A stretch of 64,000 bases of DNA from Natronorubrum sediminis (GTDB lineage: Archaea > Halobacteriota > Halobacteria > Halobacteriales > Natrialbaceae), in NCBI RefSeq assembly GCF_900108095.1, contig NZ_FNWL01000002.1:1206691-1270690 (forward strand). Reading direction: 5' to 3'. Each line of letters begins with the position of its first letter. The stretch's first letter is position 1. Shown here one piece after another: positions 8,752 through 18,368 of this stretch. The notes beneath the pieces are model-generated. The model saw only the letters and a list, made by a program, of their open reading frames with translations. It ran no database searches and was not told the DNA's origin. The translations under genes were made by a program, and so were the position numbers.

Positions 8752-9348
8752 TTACCGACGGCGTTCCGTTCGCGGCGAGTCGTCGGCTTCCCTGAACGGT
8801 GCGTCGACCGTCTCTATTTCCGACGTCATATCGGTAATCAGCGCGAACAACGCGCCCAGCAACAGGCCGTAGAGCAGGTGACCCGTTAGACTCTCGAGGG
8901 CGAGCCCCGGGAATCCCGGATCAGCGCCGCCGCCGACCGTCGTCCACAGGGTCAAGGCGAGTACGGGAAGGACCGCCCAGACTGCGAGGCCGTAGACGAC
9001 GCCGGCGAGCGTCAGCCGAAGACCTGGCCCCATTGCCGAGAGGAAGCCGGTCTCGACGTCGGCGGTGATCGTCCCCAGGATCGGCCCCCTCGTGACCAAG
9101 AGCCCGAAGACGCCGCCGATGACGAGCCCGTGTGCCAGATGGAACAGCCACCCGGCAGTGCCAATCGGCTCGAGGCCGTATATCGCCGGAATCGCGTCGG
9201 TGATGATCGATGGGTCCATCACCCACAGTATCGCGCCGAAGAGCAACGACCCAATAGCGCCACCGACCGCACCACCGACAAGCCAGTTTGCGTACCCGCC
9301 GATGCCGAACGTGGTCGGATCGTCTATCTGGTAGCTCATCGCACGCAT
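8752..9348 (-). CDS. Glycine-rich multi-span membrane protein, uncharacterised
   Basis: 198 residues with about five hydrophobic segments rich in Gly (VGGAVGGAIGSLLFGAIL, HGLVIGGVFGLLV, HLLYGLLLGALFALI). Several starts are possible: 9414, 9348 or 9339. I choose 9348 because a TTTTTTAT box at about 9368-9377 is correctly placed for a leaderless message from there. It is inserted on the opposite strand between copies 1 and 2 of the paralogous membrane protein set. No function is inferred. Confidence 0.75.
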   Translation of the reverse strand: MRAMSYQIDDPTTFGIGGYANWLVGGAVGGAIGSLLFGAILWVMDPSIITDAIPAIYGLEPIGTAGWLFHLAHGLVIGGVFGLLVTRGPILGTITADVETGFLSAMGPGLRLTLAGVVYGLAVWAVLPVLALTLWTTVGGGADPGFPGLALESLTGHLLYGLLLGALFALITDMTSEIETVDAPFREADDSPRTERRR

Positions 9349-9515
9349 CAGTAGGAGCGGGAGCCGGATAAAAAACGTGCCAAATAGCTTGTCCAAGCGC
9401 CGTACGGACCGCACTGCGAGCGGGCACGAATCTCACGTCGAACAGAAATATATCGGCGTGCCGTCACTTCCTGGGTCGGGTGTTTTGCCACTCGCAGTAG
9501 TGGGACTGGTACTCG

Positions 9516-10541
9516 ATGAGCGACACCAATACGAGCGGGAATACCGACGAACAGGATCGACTCGGGGGGATGCGACTGTGGGTCTTGCTCCGACTGAACC
9601 GTTGGGTGTTTACCGGGGCGATCTTGCTCGTCATCTACGTCGTGCTCGTGCTCACCAGCTTTTTGCAGCTGACGCCATTGCGGACGATCGTTGAGAACCA
9701 AGACGGGATCGAGTTCCTCTTCTCGGCGTTCATCGGCGCGATCATCACTGGGACGTCGGTCGTCGTCACGATCAACCAACTCGTCCTCTCACAGGAACTC
9801 GGCGCGATCGGCGACCAGCGCGATCGGATGAGCGCATCGATGGACTTCCAACACGACATCGAAGACACGATCGAAGAGGACATCAGCCCGCCGGAACCCG
9901 CCGCGTTCCTCTGGGAACTCGTCGACGGTATCGAAGAACGAGCCAGGGAACTCGAGGAGGAGATGAAAGACGAACGCGACGAGGGGCTTCAGGCGGAAGT
10001 CACCGATTACGTCGAGGACGTCACCGGGAACGCCCAGTTCGTCAAAGACGGGCTCGAGGACGCCCAGTTCGGGACGTTCGCGGTGATCTGGAACGCGCTT
10101 CGATTCAACTACTCGCGAAAGATTCACGACGCCAGACGGATCCGAACGCACCACCAGGGGGCGCTGTCGGAAGAGGCGAACAAGAAGCTCTCCCGGATGA
10201 TCGAGACGCTGCGCTACTTCGGTCCCGCTCGAGAGCACTTCAAGACGCTATACTTCCAGTGGGAACTCATCAACCTCTCGCGTGCGCTGTTATACATCTC
10301 CGTCCCCGCGCTGACGGTGATGGCGATCATGATCATGTACGTCGACGGGACGACGTTACTCGGAACCACGCTGGGCGTGGACAACCTCGTCTGGGTGACC
10401 AGCGCCGGCTTCGTTGCGGGCATCTCTCCGTTCATCGTCTTCATCACCTACATCCTGCGGATCGCGAGCGTCGCCAAGCGCACGCTCGCGATGGGGCCGT
10501 TCATCCTCAGAGAGTCCGCTCGAGACGAGGATCTCGGGTAG
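9516..10541 (+). CDS. Paralogous four-span membrane protein, copy 2
   Basis: 341 residues. Spans at about residues 30-55, 70-95, 255-280 and 290-315; the region between spans 2 and 3 is a charged helical block. Motifs shared closely with copy 3: VVTINQLVLSQELGA, ISPPEP, DAQFGTF, AREHFKTLYFQWELINLSRA and KRTLAMGPFILR. The two share long identical runs at the C-terminal spans, so they are recent duplicates or under strong constraint. Substrate and role are unknown; the conserved soluble block suggests a gating or signalling part (inference). Confidence 0.85.
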   Translation: MSDTNTSGNTDEQDRLGGMRLWVLLRLNRWVFTGAILLVIYVVLVLTSFLQLTPLRTIVENQDGIEFLFSAFIGAIITGTSVVVTINQLVLSQELGAIGDQRDRMSASMDFQHDIEDTIEEDISPPEPAAFLWELVDGIEERARELEEEMKDERDEGLQAEVTDYVEDVTGNAQFVKDGLEDAQFGTFAVIWNALRFNYSRKIHDARRIRTHHQGALSEEANKKLSRMIETLRYFGPAREHFKTLYFQWELINLSRALLYISVPALTVMAIMIMYVDGTTLLGTTLGVDNLVWVTSAGFVAGISPFIVFITYILRIASVAKRTLAMGPFILRESARDEDLG

Positions 10542-10664
10542 CCTCGAACCACGCTGGTCGGGCGCTCGAGGGGCGTCTCCACGCCGGAAACCGAGGCGAG
10601 AAGCGCTGAGATTCGCCGGCTGCCACATCTATTTCTGACCGTCCCTGTTTGGTCTGCTCGAGCG

Positions 10665-11714
10665 ATGAGTAATGACGGTTCCGCGCCGAGTGACACGATG
10701 GCAGAGCGAAGCGACGATCCGACCTGGAAACACGAGTTCCTGTTGAACGCGAATCGCTGGCTCGTCACGACCGGGTTGATGGTGTTCGTCTTCGTCGGTC
10801 TACTCGTCGTCAGCCATTTCAGCCCCGTCTCGCTCCCGGCATTGATGGACGAGAAAGAACCCGTTCACACGCTCTTTCAAGCGCTCGTAACGGCCCTGAT
10901 CACCGGCGTCACCCTCGTCGTGACGATCAACTCGCTCGTGCTCTCACAGGAACTGGGTGCCGTCGAAGACCAACGAGGCCGACTCGAGGGCGCACTCGAG
11001 TTTCGGGAAGATATCGAGAAATCGATCGACGCGCCGATCAGCCCGCCGGAGCCGTCGTCGTTCATGCAAGCGATTATCGCCGCCTCACAGGAGCGTGCGA
11101 CCGAGTTCAAGCGAGCCGTTTCGGATAGCCACGACGACGAACTCATCGAGCGCGTCGACGACTTCACCGATAACCTGACGACCCACGCCGACTCGATCGA
11201 AGCCGACCTCGAGAACGCCCAGTTCGGCACGTACGGCGTGATCAAGTCGGCGCTCGACTACAACTACTCCTGGAAGATCTTCCGCGCCCGTCGGATCAAA
11301 AACGCCCACGTCGACTCCTTCGACGAGGAGGCGACCGAGGCCTACGAGGACCTCCTCGAGTCGCTCAAACTGTTCGGCCTCGCTCGCGAGCACTTCAAGA
11401 CGCTGTACTTCCAGTGGGAACTCATCAACCTCTCGCGAGCGATGATGTACGTCGCGGTCCCCGCGCTGGTCGTCACGATGTCCATGTTGCTCTTTTTCGA
11501 CGCGGACGCCGTCGGTGGGACCTTGCTCGGCATCGACGCCACCGTCTGGGTGGTCGCGTTGACGTCGACCATCGCCGTCACCCCCTTCCTCCTGTTGATC
11601 GCGTTCGTCCTCCGCATCGCGACGATGGCCAAGCGAACGCTCGCCATCGGTCCGTTCATCCTCCGGGACTCGAGTCGCGGGGAGGAGATCGACTGGAGTA
11701 ACGACTCGGAGTGA
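10665..11714 (+). CDS. Paralogous four-span membrane protein, copy 3
   Basis: 349 residues with the same layout as copy 2, from which it is separated by 123 bases. It keeps VVTINSLVLSQELGA, ISPPEP, NAQFGTYG, AREHFKTLYFQWELINLSRA and KRTLAIGPFILR. The ATG at 10665 is followed by an acidic polar N-terminus before the first span (about residues 32-55). The gene ends 59 bases before a small soluble-protein gene on the same strand. Confidence 0.86.
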   Translation: MSNDGSAPSDTMAERSDDPTWKHEFLLNANRWLVTTGLMVFVFVGLLVVSHFSPVSLPALMDEKEPVHTLFQALVTALITGVTLVVTINSLVLSQELGAVEDQRGRLEGALEFREDIEKSIDAPISPPEPSSFMQAIIAASQERATEFKRAVSDSHDDELIERVDDFTDNLTTHADSIEADLENAQFGTYGVIKSALDYNYSWKIFRARRIKNAHVDSFDEEATEAYEDLLESLKLFGLAREHFKTLYFQWELINLSRAMMYVAVPALVVTMSMLLFFDADAVGGTLLGIDATVWVVALTSTIAVTPFLLLIAFVLRIATMAKRTLAIGPFILRDSSRGEEIDWSNDSE

Positions 11715-11773
11715 CGGCTCACGCTCGCGCCGCGGGGCCGGGTTACTTCGGCCCCGCCGTCGAAGACAAGTTT

Positions 11774-12058
11774 ATGGCTGACACAGCCACCGACGAGGTT
11801 CGTGTCTGGTTAGTCGAACGAACGTATTCGGACGACGAGCAAAACCTGATCATCCTCACCTACGCGACGACCGACGGCGAACGCTACTTCCGCAAGGAAC
11901 GCGCGCTCACCTCGTTTACGGACGCTCGAGAGACAACCGCCGCCGTCGAGGTCGAACCCACGAATCTCGGGGACGTCGACGATCCCGACCAGCGAGCGAA
12001 CTACGCTGCCGAGGCAAAACGGATGGCGGAGGTCCACGACCCCGACGACGTCATCTGA
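11774..12058 (+). CDS. Small conserved-looking haloarchaeal protein, uncharacterised
   Basis: 94 residues from the ATG at 11774; an upstream in-frame start would add a low-complexity Ala/Gly segment. The chain is acidic, with a two-strand start (VRVWLVERTY, NLIILTYATTDGERYFRKERA) and a helical tail (QRANYAAEAKRMAEVH). No cysteine, signal or membrane span. I do not recognise the family. Confidence 0.72.
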   Translation: MADTATDEVRVWLVERTYSDDEQNLIILTYATTDGERYFRKERALTSFTDARETTAAVEVEPTNLGDVDDPDQRANYAAEAKRMAEVHDPDDVI

Positions 12059-12097
12059 AACGTACGGCCGGGCGCTCGACACTCGAGACCTGCGAGG

Positions 12098-12442
12098 TTA
12101 CAGTGGTGCGCCCACGAGCACCAGTTTCACGCGCTCGTCGCCGCGATTGAAGATCTGTCGTGATTCCTCGGAATCGAGTCGGAGTAGGTCGTCTTCCTCG
12201 AGCGTCACCGTCTCGTCTCGATCGGTCAGTTCGACCTCGGCACTGCCGCTCGCGACGTAGTAGATTTCCTCCTGGTCAGTGTGAGTCTCGTCGTGTTCTT
12301 TCCCTTTCCCGCCCGGCTCGAGTTCGAGGATCGAGAAGCCGATGTGGTCGGTTTCGAGTTCGTCTTTGAGAAACCACATGCCGCCGAACTCCTCGGGGAC
12401 GACTGACTCCGGATCGGTCTTGGACGCAGTATCGTAGCCCAT
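12098..12442 (-). CDS. Single-domain cupin protein
   Basis: 114 residues. The cupin motif 1 is present as G-x-x-x-x-x-H-x-E-x-H-x-D-x-E-E with G-K-x-x-E-H-D-E-T-H near residues 47-56, followed by EEIYYVASGSAEV. Motif 2 is weaker (SEESRQIFNRG), with no clear second-half His. Small cupins of this kind bind a metal and act as sensors, isomerases or dioxygenases; nothing here tells which. A relative-like cupin lies at 56747. Confidence 0.85.
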   Translation of the reverse strand: MGYDTASKTDPESVVPEEFGGMWFLKDELETDHIGFSILELEPGGKGKEHDETHTDQEEIYYVASGSAEVELTDRDETVTLEEDDLLRLDSEESRQIFNRGDERVKLVLVGAPL

Positions 12443-12574
12443 AGCTGGCCAATCGGTCGGCGTCGCTAAATCGGTGGGGGAAGCGGAAATCGGGCTGCCG
12501 GAGGAGTCGCCACGGCGCTCCGCCGTCGGGCCCTACTTGAGTCGCCGATACGCACTCAAGTCGGTGACAGGAGT

Positions 12575-15500
12575 TTACTCGAGGGCCGCGTCGACGAGTT
12601 CGACCGGGGTTGGGGGCTCCTCGTTGGCACCGGGTCGGTTCTCGAGTTGGGTGCGACAGGACGCGCCGGGGGCGACGACGCGCTCGCCGTCGCTGTCGTC
12701 GACTTGCTCGTAGAGGATGGAGGCGATGGCATCGCTCATGGAGGCGTGTTCGGCCTCGTAGCCGAAACTGCCGGCCATGCCACAACAGCCCGAATCGAGG
12801 GGGTCGACGGCGTAGCCCGCCCGGCGAAGGACGCCGACGGCGTGGTGGTCCTTCGCGACGGCCTTCTGGTGGCAGTGGCCGTGGTAGACGAGGTCCGACG
12901 CGGCCCCGTCAGCGAACGCCATCTCCTCGTCCAGTCGGAACGTGTCGACGTACTCGCAGACGCCGTAGGTCGCGTTCGCGACGCGTTCGGCCCGGTCGCT
13001 CGAGAGGAGGTCGAGGTAGTCGAGTTGGAACATGACCGCGTCCGAGGGCTCGATGACGACGACGTCCCAGCCGTCCTCGACGAGCGGTTCGAGCCTCGAG
13101 ACGTTCTTTCGAGCCGTCTCGCGAGCCTGCTCGAGAAAGCCCTTCGAGAACGCGGGTCGGCCCGTATCGCCGAGTTCGTCGGGAACCGTGACGTGGACGT
13201 TCGCGGCCTCGAGCACCCGAACGGCGGCTTTGCCGGCCTCGGGATGACTGTGATTGGTGTAGGTATCGGGATAGCAGACGACTTTTCGGTCCGCCTCCGC
13301 TTCGCTCACCTGCGCGCCGCCTCGTTTCTCGAACCAGTCGCGGAACGTCTCTGAGTGGAACGTCGGCAGCGAGCGACTCGCGTCGATTCCGATCGTCTTC
13401 TCGAGGACCGTTCGCGCGCCCGGCACCTTCGCCATCGTGTTCGAGAGGGGGGCAAGACGGGAGCCCCACGCCGAGAGTGTGCCGACGTTCGCGAAGAGTC
13501 GATCACGGAGCGTCGCCCCGTGTTCTTGGTGGTACTCGTGGGTCACCTCGGCTTTGAGCTTCGCCATGTCGACCTCGCTCGGGCAGTCGATCGCACAGCC
13601 CTTACAGCCGATACACAGGCCCATCACCTCCTCGACGAACTCCTCGGAGGTCGCCTCCTCGGGCTCGAGATCCCCGCTCATCGCCTGCCGGAGCGCGTTC
13701 GCCCGGCCACGGGTGCTGGTGATCTCCTCGCGACTCGCGCGGAACGTCGGGCACATGACGCCGCCCGTCGTCTCCTGCTCGCCGCGACAGCCCCCACAGC
13801 CGTGACAGAGCTCGATCATGCCCTGCATGCCGTTGTCGTTCTCCCAGTGGAGTTCGGGTTCGAACCCGGATTCGAAGTGGTAGTCGGTGTCGAAGCGGAG
13901 GTGCTCACGTAGGTCGGTCGGATCGTCGTCGCGGAAGACGACCTGTCCCGGATTCAAGAGCCAGTCGGGGTCGAACGCCGTTTTGAGGTCCTGAAAGCGC
14001 TCCCAGAGTTCGTCGCCGTAGAGCTTCTGATTCCACTGAGTGCGAGCGCGGCCGTCGCCGTGTTCGCCCGACACCGAGCCGCCCAACTCGACCACGAGGT
14101 CGGTCGCGTCGTCAGCGATGCCGTGAAGCTGGTCCATTCCGACCTCGCTCTTCGTGTTCACCAGCGGACGGATGTGCAACACGCCGGGGCCGGCGTGGGC
14201 GTAGAAGCTGGCGTACGTGTCGTGGTCCTCGAGAATCTCCTCGAACCGTTCGACGAACTCGGGCAACTGCGCCGGCGGAATCGCCGTGTCCTCGATGAAC
14301 GAGATGTGCTTCGCGTCGGTCGTCCGCGAGAGCAAGATCGGCAGGCCGGACTTGCGGAGCTTCCAGAGCTGGGCGCGCTCTTCTTTGTCGTAGGCCTCGA
14401 GCGCCTCGAGTGCGAGGGTCTCGGCCTCGTCCTCGGGCGTCGATGGCGCGTCGGCTGGCACGTCGCCGGTCGGGGTCGCCGAGGGGACGCGGTCGGCGAG
14501 TAAGCCAGCGACCTGTTCCTTCCCGTGTTCGGCGTCGTCGGCGTAGAACTCGACGAGTAAGACGGCGTTCGTCCCCTCGGGCAACATTGCGGCGACGGGG
14601 CCGAACTCCGCCGTGTCTCGCGCGAGATCGATCAACACGTCGTCTAACACTTCGACTGCTGCGGGTTCGTGCTCGAGAATCGGCGCGACGTCGCGCATTG
14701 CGTCGTGGAGGTCGGAATAGCACAGGAGAGAGACCGACTTCGTCTCGGGGACGGGCTCGAGCGAGACGGTCGCTTCGGTGACGATGGCGAGCGTTCCCTC
14801 GCTGCCGGCCAACAGACGCGCGAGGTTGACGGTCCCTGCTTCCCCGGTCTCCTGGCCGCCGGGCAAGGGCTTCCCCCGAGCTTCGGCGACGAGTCGGTCG
14901 AGGTTGTACCCCGAGACGTTTCGCTTGAGGTCGGGGTAGGCCTCCTCGATCAGGTCGCCGTCCTCTTCGACGAGCCGGCTCACTTCGGCGTAGATTCGCG
15001 ACTCGAGGTCGCCGTCCGGATCACCGCGCTCGGCGAGTTCCTCGAGCGTCACCTCGCCGAATGTGGTCTGGGTCCCGTCGGCGAGGACGGCCTCGACGGA
15101 CTCGATGTAGGCGTCCGTCTTGCCGTACTTCAGCGAGTGCGAACCCGTCGAGTTGTTCCCGATCGCGCCGCCGATGGCGCTTTTGTCGCCCCACGCGGGG
15201 TCCGGCGCGAACTTCAGGTCGTGCTCGGCGAGCGTTTCGTTGAGCGTTCCAAGGATCGTTCCGGGCTGGACCGTCGCCGTTCGGTCGCGGGTGTCGATCT
15301 CGAGCACGTCGTTCAGGTGACGCGTGAAATCGAGCACGACGGCACGGTTGACGGTCTGACCGGCGAGGCTCGTTCCGCCGCCCCGCGGGAGCACGGGGAT
15401 CTCTCTCGTGTTGCAGTACTCGACGATCCCGACGACGTCGGCCGTCGATTCCGGGAACGCGACGGCGATCGGCGTCATCTCGTAGGCGCTCGCGTCGGTC

Positions 15501-15655
15501 GCGTAGAGTTCCCGGGAGTACGAGTCGGCGCGAACCGAACACTCGACGAGTGCCTCGAGGTCGTCGACCAGCGCCGGACGGTCGACGTCGTCGCTCCCAT
15601 AGTCGTAGTTCGCGCGTCGGTCGGTAGCCGGATCAGCGCTCGGCTCCAGAGACAT
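12575..15655 (-). CDS. FAD-linked oxidase fused to Fe-S and CCG domains (D-lactate/glycolate dehydrogenase type)
   Basis: 1026 residues. N-terminal FAD-binding domain with PRGGGTSLAGQ near residue 90, FAD-oxidase C-terminal domain to about 570, then cysteine clusters CHGCGGC...CP (about 614-636) and CIGCKGCAIDCP (about 679-690), and two CCG domains (CHQK and SGCCGMAGSFGYE near 955). This GlcD+GlpC/GlcF fusion oxidises a 2-hydroxyacid, usually D-lactate, passing electrons through Fe-S centres to the membrane chain. The exact substrate cannot be read from the sequence. It is a single gene with no lactate permease next to it. Confidence 0.9.
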   Translation of the reverse strand: MSLEPSADPATDRRANYDYGSDDVDRPALVDDLEALVECSVRADSYSRELYATDASAYEMTPIAVAFPESTADVVGIVEYCNTREIPVLPRGGGTSLAGQTVNRAVVLDFTRHLNDVLEIDTRDRTATVQPGTILGTLNETLAEHDLKFAPDPAWGDKSAIGGAIGNNSTGSHSLKYGKTDAYIESVEAVLADGTQTTFGEVTLEELAERGDPDGDLESRIYAEVSRLVEEDGDLIEEAYPDLKRNVSGYNLDRLVAEARGKPLPGGQETGEAGTVNLARLLAGSEGTLAIVTEATVSLEPVPETKSVSLLCYSDLHDAMRDVAPILEHEPAAVEVLDDVLIDLARDTAEFGPVAAMLPEGTNAVLLVEFYADDAEHGKEQVAGLLADRVPSATPTGDVPADAPSTPEDEAETLALEALEAYDKEERAQLWKLRKSGLPILLSRTTDAKHISFIEDTAIPPAQLPEFVERFEEILEDHDTYASFYAHAGPGVLHIRPLVNTKSEVGMDQLHGIADDATDLVVELGGSVSGEHGDGRARTQWNQKLYGDELWERFQDLKTAFDPDWLLNPGQVVFRDDDPTDLREHLRFDTDYHFESGFEPELHWENDNGMQGMIELCHGCGGCRGEQETTGGVMCPTFRASREEITSTRGRANALRQAMSGDLEPEEATSEEFVEEVMGLCIGCKGCAIDCPSEVDMAKLKAEVTHEYHQEHGATLRDRLFANVGTLSAWGSRLAPLSNTMAKVPGARTVLEKTIGIDASRSLPTFHSETFRDWFEKRGGAQVSEAEADRKVVCYPDTYTNHSHPEAGKAAVRVLEAANVHVTVPDELGDTGRPAFSKGFLEQARETARKNVSRLEPLVEDGWDVVVIEPSDAVMFQLDYLDLLSSDRAERVANATYGVCEYVDTFRLDEEMAFADGAASDLVYHGHCHQKAVAKDHHAVGVLRRAGYAVDPLDSGCCGMAGSFGYEAEHASMSDAIASILYEQVDDSDGERVVAPGASCRTQLENRPGANEEPPTPVELVDAALE

Positions 15656-15814
15656 GTGCGTCCCTTACGCACAGGTGGCTAAAAGGATCAGCATTACCGA
15701 AGGTACCGCGAACGACCGCGTTCGTGTCTGAAATACAACTCGAGTGGGATCGACATCACGGCGAAAATAGCTGCAATCGACGCTCGCGCAAAAACGGTAT
15801 CGCTCGACAACGAA

Positions 15815-16333
15815 TTACTCGTAGTCGACGGAGACGGACTCGAGGACAACGTCCTCTCGTGGCTGATCGTTCGCGTCGGTGTCGACGTTGCCGATCTCGT
15901 CGACGACGTCCATGCCGTCGGTAACCTTCCCGAAGACGGAGTGACGGCCGTCGAGGTGTGGCTGGGCGTCGAGCGTGATGAAGAACTGCGAGCCGTTCGT
16001 GTTCGGGCCGGAGTTCGCCATGCTCAGGATACCTGCGTCGTCGTGACGGAGGTCGTCGTGGAACTCGTCGTCGAACTGGTAGCCGGGGCCGCCGCGACCG
16101 GTTTCGGTCGGGTCGCCGCCCTGAATCATGAAGCCCTCGATGATCCGGTGGAAGGCAACGTCGTCGTACAGCGGCTCGCCGTCGACTTCTTCGCCCGTCT
16201 CGGGGTCCTCCCAGGTCTTGCCCCCAGTCGCGAGTCCGACGAAGTTGTCGACCGTGCTCGGTGCGCGTTCGTCGTACAGTTCGACATCGATGTCTCCCTT
16301 GTTCGTGTGGAGTGTCGCAGTAACGTCTCCCAT
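15815..16333 (-). CDS. ppiA: Cyclophilin-type peptidyl-prolyl isomerase
   Basis: 172 residues from the ATG at 16333. All cyclophilin landmarks are in order: a DNFVGLA segment, FHRIIEGFMIQGGDPT with the catalytic Arg, GILSMANSGPNTNGSQFFIT, and LDGRHSVFGKV. There is a short acidic insertion typical of haloarchaeal forms (KTWEDPETGEEVDGEPLY). It is cytosolic, speeding proline cis-trans steps in folding. The 89-residue upstream extension of the frame lacks homology to the family and is left out. Confidence 0.95.
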   Translation of the reverse strand: MGDVTATLHTNKGDIDVELYDERAPSTVDNFVGLATGGKTWEDPETGEEVDGEPLYDDVAFHRIIEGFMIQGGDPTETGRGGPGYQFDDEFHDDLRHDDAGILSMANSGPNTNGSQFFITLDAQPHLDGRHSVFGKVTDGMDVVDEIGNVDTDANDQPREDVVLESVSVDYE

Positions 16334-16529
16334 ACGCACGACGACGGTCGGCCGAGTGAAAACGGTAGTGGTCTCGGGTCGCCGAAACCGAACGTTTTGT
16401 GCGTGAGTCGATCCGGATTCCGCGTCCGTGAGTCGTATTGGAACGCTAGACGCAACTGGCGAGCCACCGAGAGTTCCATGCGTGACAGACGGCCGCAGGT
16501 ACATACGAACGGCCGTGGAACACCCGGCA

Positions 16530-17501
16530 ATGACGGATGGAACGCATACGATGGAGGAGGTGACCCTCGCACGTCTCCCCTCGGGCGTGGCGCTGAGCAC
16601 GACGATTCACACGTACGTGGGCGACGAGGACGGCCCGACGCTCTACGTGCAAGCCGCCCAGCACGGTCGCGAGATCAACGGAACCGAGGCGCTCCGACGG
16701 TTTCACGACCGACTGCCACTCGAGTCGCTGTCGGGAACGGTCGTCGCCGTTCCCGTCGCGAATCCGCTCACGTTCGATCTCGTCTCCTACGTCACGCCGG
16801 AGGAATTCGACAGCGTCAATCCGAACATGAACCGCGTCTGGCCGGGCAACGAATCGGGCAGCCTCCACCAGCGCATGGCCGCCCGCCTCTGGGAAGAAGC
16901 CAGCCGAGCCGACGCCATCGTCGACTTGCACACGGGCAGCCCAGACATGCAGACCCACGTCGTCTACCGGGAGGGCGACGAGCGAGCGCGCCAACTCGCG
17001 CGGGCCTTCGGCACCGACCTCTTGCTCTCCGAGCAGGCTGACGACGACGCCGACGACGAGTGGCACCAGCGCGCATTCTCGGGGAAGCTCCGCGTCGCCG
17101 CCGCCGAGGAGGGTATTCCGTCGATTACACCCGAACTCTCGCACAAAGAACACATCCTCGAGACGGCCGTCGAAACGGGCGTCGAGGGCCTCCTCGACGT
17201 CTGTCGCTCCCTCGAGATGCTCCCCGGCGAGGTGCCAGCACGCACACAGACGGTCGCGCGAAATCACCTCGGGCAGGTGACAGCGACCGACGCCGGATTG
17301 TTTCGCGCGAACCCGGGACTCGAGGTGGGAGAACACGTTACCGAGGGAACGGCGCTCGGAACGGTCTACGACCCGACGACGTACGAATCGCTCCAGGAGG
17401 CGAGTGCGGATCGGGACGGAATCCTCTACGCGCTCACGCAGGAAGCGACCGTCGTCGGCGGCGACCAACTCGCGAGCGTCGCAGAAATTCGAGACGTGTA
17501 G
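16530..17501 (+). CDS. Succinylglutamate desuccinylase/aspartoacylase-family metallo-hydrolase
   Basis: 323 residues from the ATG at 16530. Zn-binding motif HGREINGTE (near residue 47), NPNMNRVWPG (near 90) and DLHTG (near 130) define the M14-like AstE/AspA fold. The C-terminal third (TATDAGLFRANPGLEVGEHV) is the beta-barrel domain of the family, with a lipoyl-like 'GxxVxxGxxLG' look. Haloarchaeal members are usually of unknown substrate: N-acyl amino acids or similar. It is divergent from the cyclophilin gene and convergent with the SDR gene. Confidence 0.88.
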   Translation: MTDGTHTMEEVTLARLPSGVALSTTIHTYVGDEDGPTLYVQAAQHGREINGTEALRRFHDRLPLESLSGTVVAVPVANPLTFDLVSYVTPEEFDSVNPNMNRVWPGNESGSLHQRMAARLWEEASRADAIVDLHTGSPDMQTHVVYREGDERARQLARAFGTDLLLSEQADDDADDEWHQRAFSGKLRVAAAEEGIPSITPELSHKEHILETAVETGVEGLLDVCRSLEMLPGEVPARTQTVARNHLGQVTATDAGLFRANPGLEVGEHVTEGTALGTVYDPTTYESLQEASADRDGILYALTQEATVVGGDQLASVAEIRDV

Positions 17502-17518
17502 CGTACACCGACGCGAGC

Positions 17519-18277
17519 TTAGGCAGAGAAACCGCCGTCGACGACCAGTCCGTGACCGTTGACGAACGAGGACTCCTCGCTGGCCAGAAACAGGATGGCG
17601 TCTGCGATCTCTTCGGGCTCTGCAAGGCGTTTCAGCGGGTACTGGGCGATCATCTGTTTGCGGGCTTTCTCCGGATCATCCTGTCGCTCGAGGTACTGAT
17701 CGAGCAGCGAGGTTTCGGTGAAGCCGGGACAGACCGTGTTCGCGCGAACGCCGTAGGGGCCGGCCTCGGAGGCGACGGCGCGAGTCATGTTCAGGACTGC
17801 TCCCTTGGTCATCGAGTACGCAGCCTGCTTGGGGAGGCCGAGAATGCTCGCCAGCGAACCGACGTTGACGATGGCTCCGTGGCCCTGTTCTTTGAGGTGT
17901 GGCAGCGCCGCGTGACAGCCGTTCCAGACGCCTTTGATGTTGATGTCGATGACGAAGTCACGGATTTCGTCCTCGAGGCTCTCGAGGCTGCCGCCGGGGT
18001 GGCCGGTCCCGGCGTTGTTGACCAACACGTCGAGGCCGTGCGTTTCGACGACGGCGTCGATGACGGCGTGGAACTCCTCGCTGTCGGTGACGTCGAGTTC
18101 GTAGAAGGTCGCTTTCCCGCCGTCGGCTTCGATATCCGCGGCGACCTCCTCCCCGCCGTCGGTGTCGACGTCGGTGACGATAACGTGTGCGCCCTCCTCG
18201 GCACAGCGTTCGGCCGTTGCCTGTCCAATTCCCGCCGCCGCACCGGTGATGACTACTGTCTTGTCCTCGAGTCTCAT
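17519..18277 (-). CDS. SDR-family NAD(P)-dependent oxidoreductase
   Basis: 252 residues. The Rossmann glycine motif TGAAAGIGQ is at residues 11-19, NNAG near 87-90, and the catalytic pair Y-x-x-x-K at about 154-158 (YSMTK). The acidic residue after strand 2 (VTDVDTDGG) favours NAD+. The C-terminal SSFVNGHGLVVDGGFSA is the classical-SDR ending. Substrate unknown (3-oxoacyl/alcohol type). A GAATTTATG box about 27 bases before the ATG indicates a leaderless transcript. Stop codon lies 18 bases from the convergent hydrolase gene. Confidence 0.92.
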   Translation of the reverse strand: MRLEDKTVVITGAAAGIGQATAERCAEEGAHVIVTDVDTDGGEEVAADIEADGGKATFYELDVTDSEEFHAVIDAVVETHGLDVLVNNAGTGHPGGSLESLEDEIRDFVIDINIKGVWNGCHAALPHLKEQGHGAIVNVGSLASILGLPKQAAYSMTKGAVLNMTRAVASEAGPYGVRANTVCPGFTETSLLDQYLERQDDPEKARKQMIAQYPLKRLAEPEEIADAILFLASEESSFVNGHGLVVDGGFSA

Positions 18278-18368
18278 ACTCGCGTATCACACGGCGGACA
18301 CATAAATTCGTTCATAGAACGCAACGTATTCAAACCAATGTTTCGAGAGGCATTCGGGTTAGTGAACA

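Noticed and set aside
12575-15655. Glycerol-3-phosphate dehydrogenase GlpC-type assignment
   Set aside because: The Fe-S/CCG part resembles GlpC, but the N-terminal FAD domain is of the GlcD/D-lactate type, so a hydroxyacid dehydrogenase is more likely.
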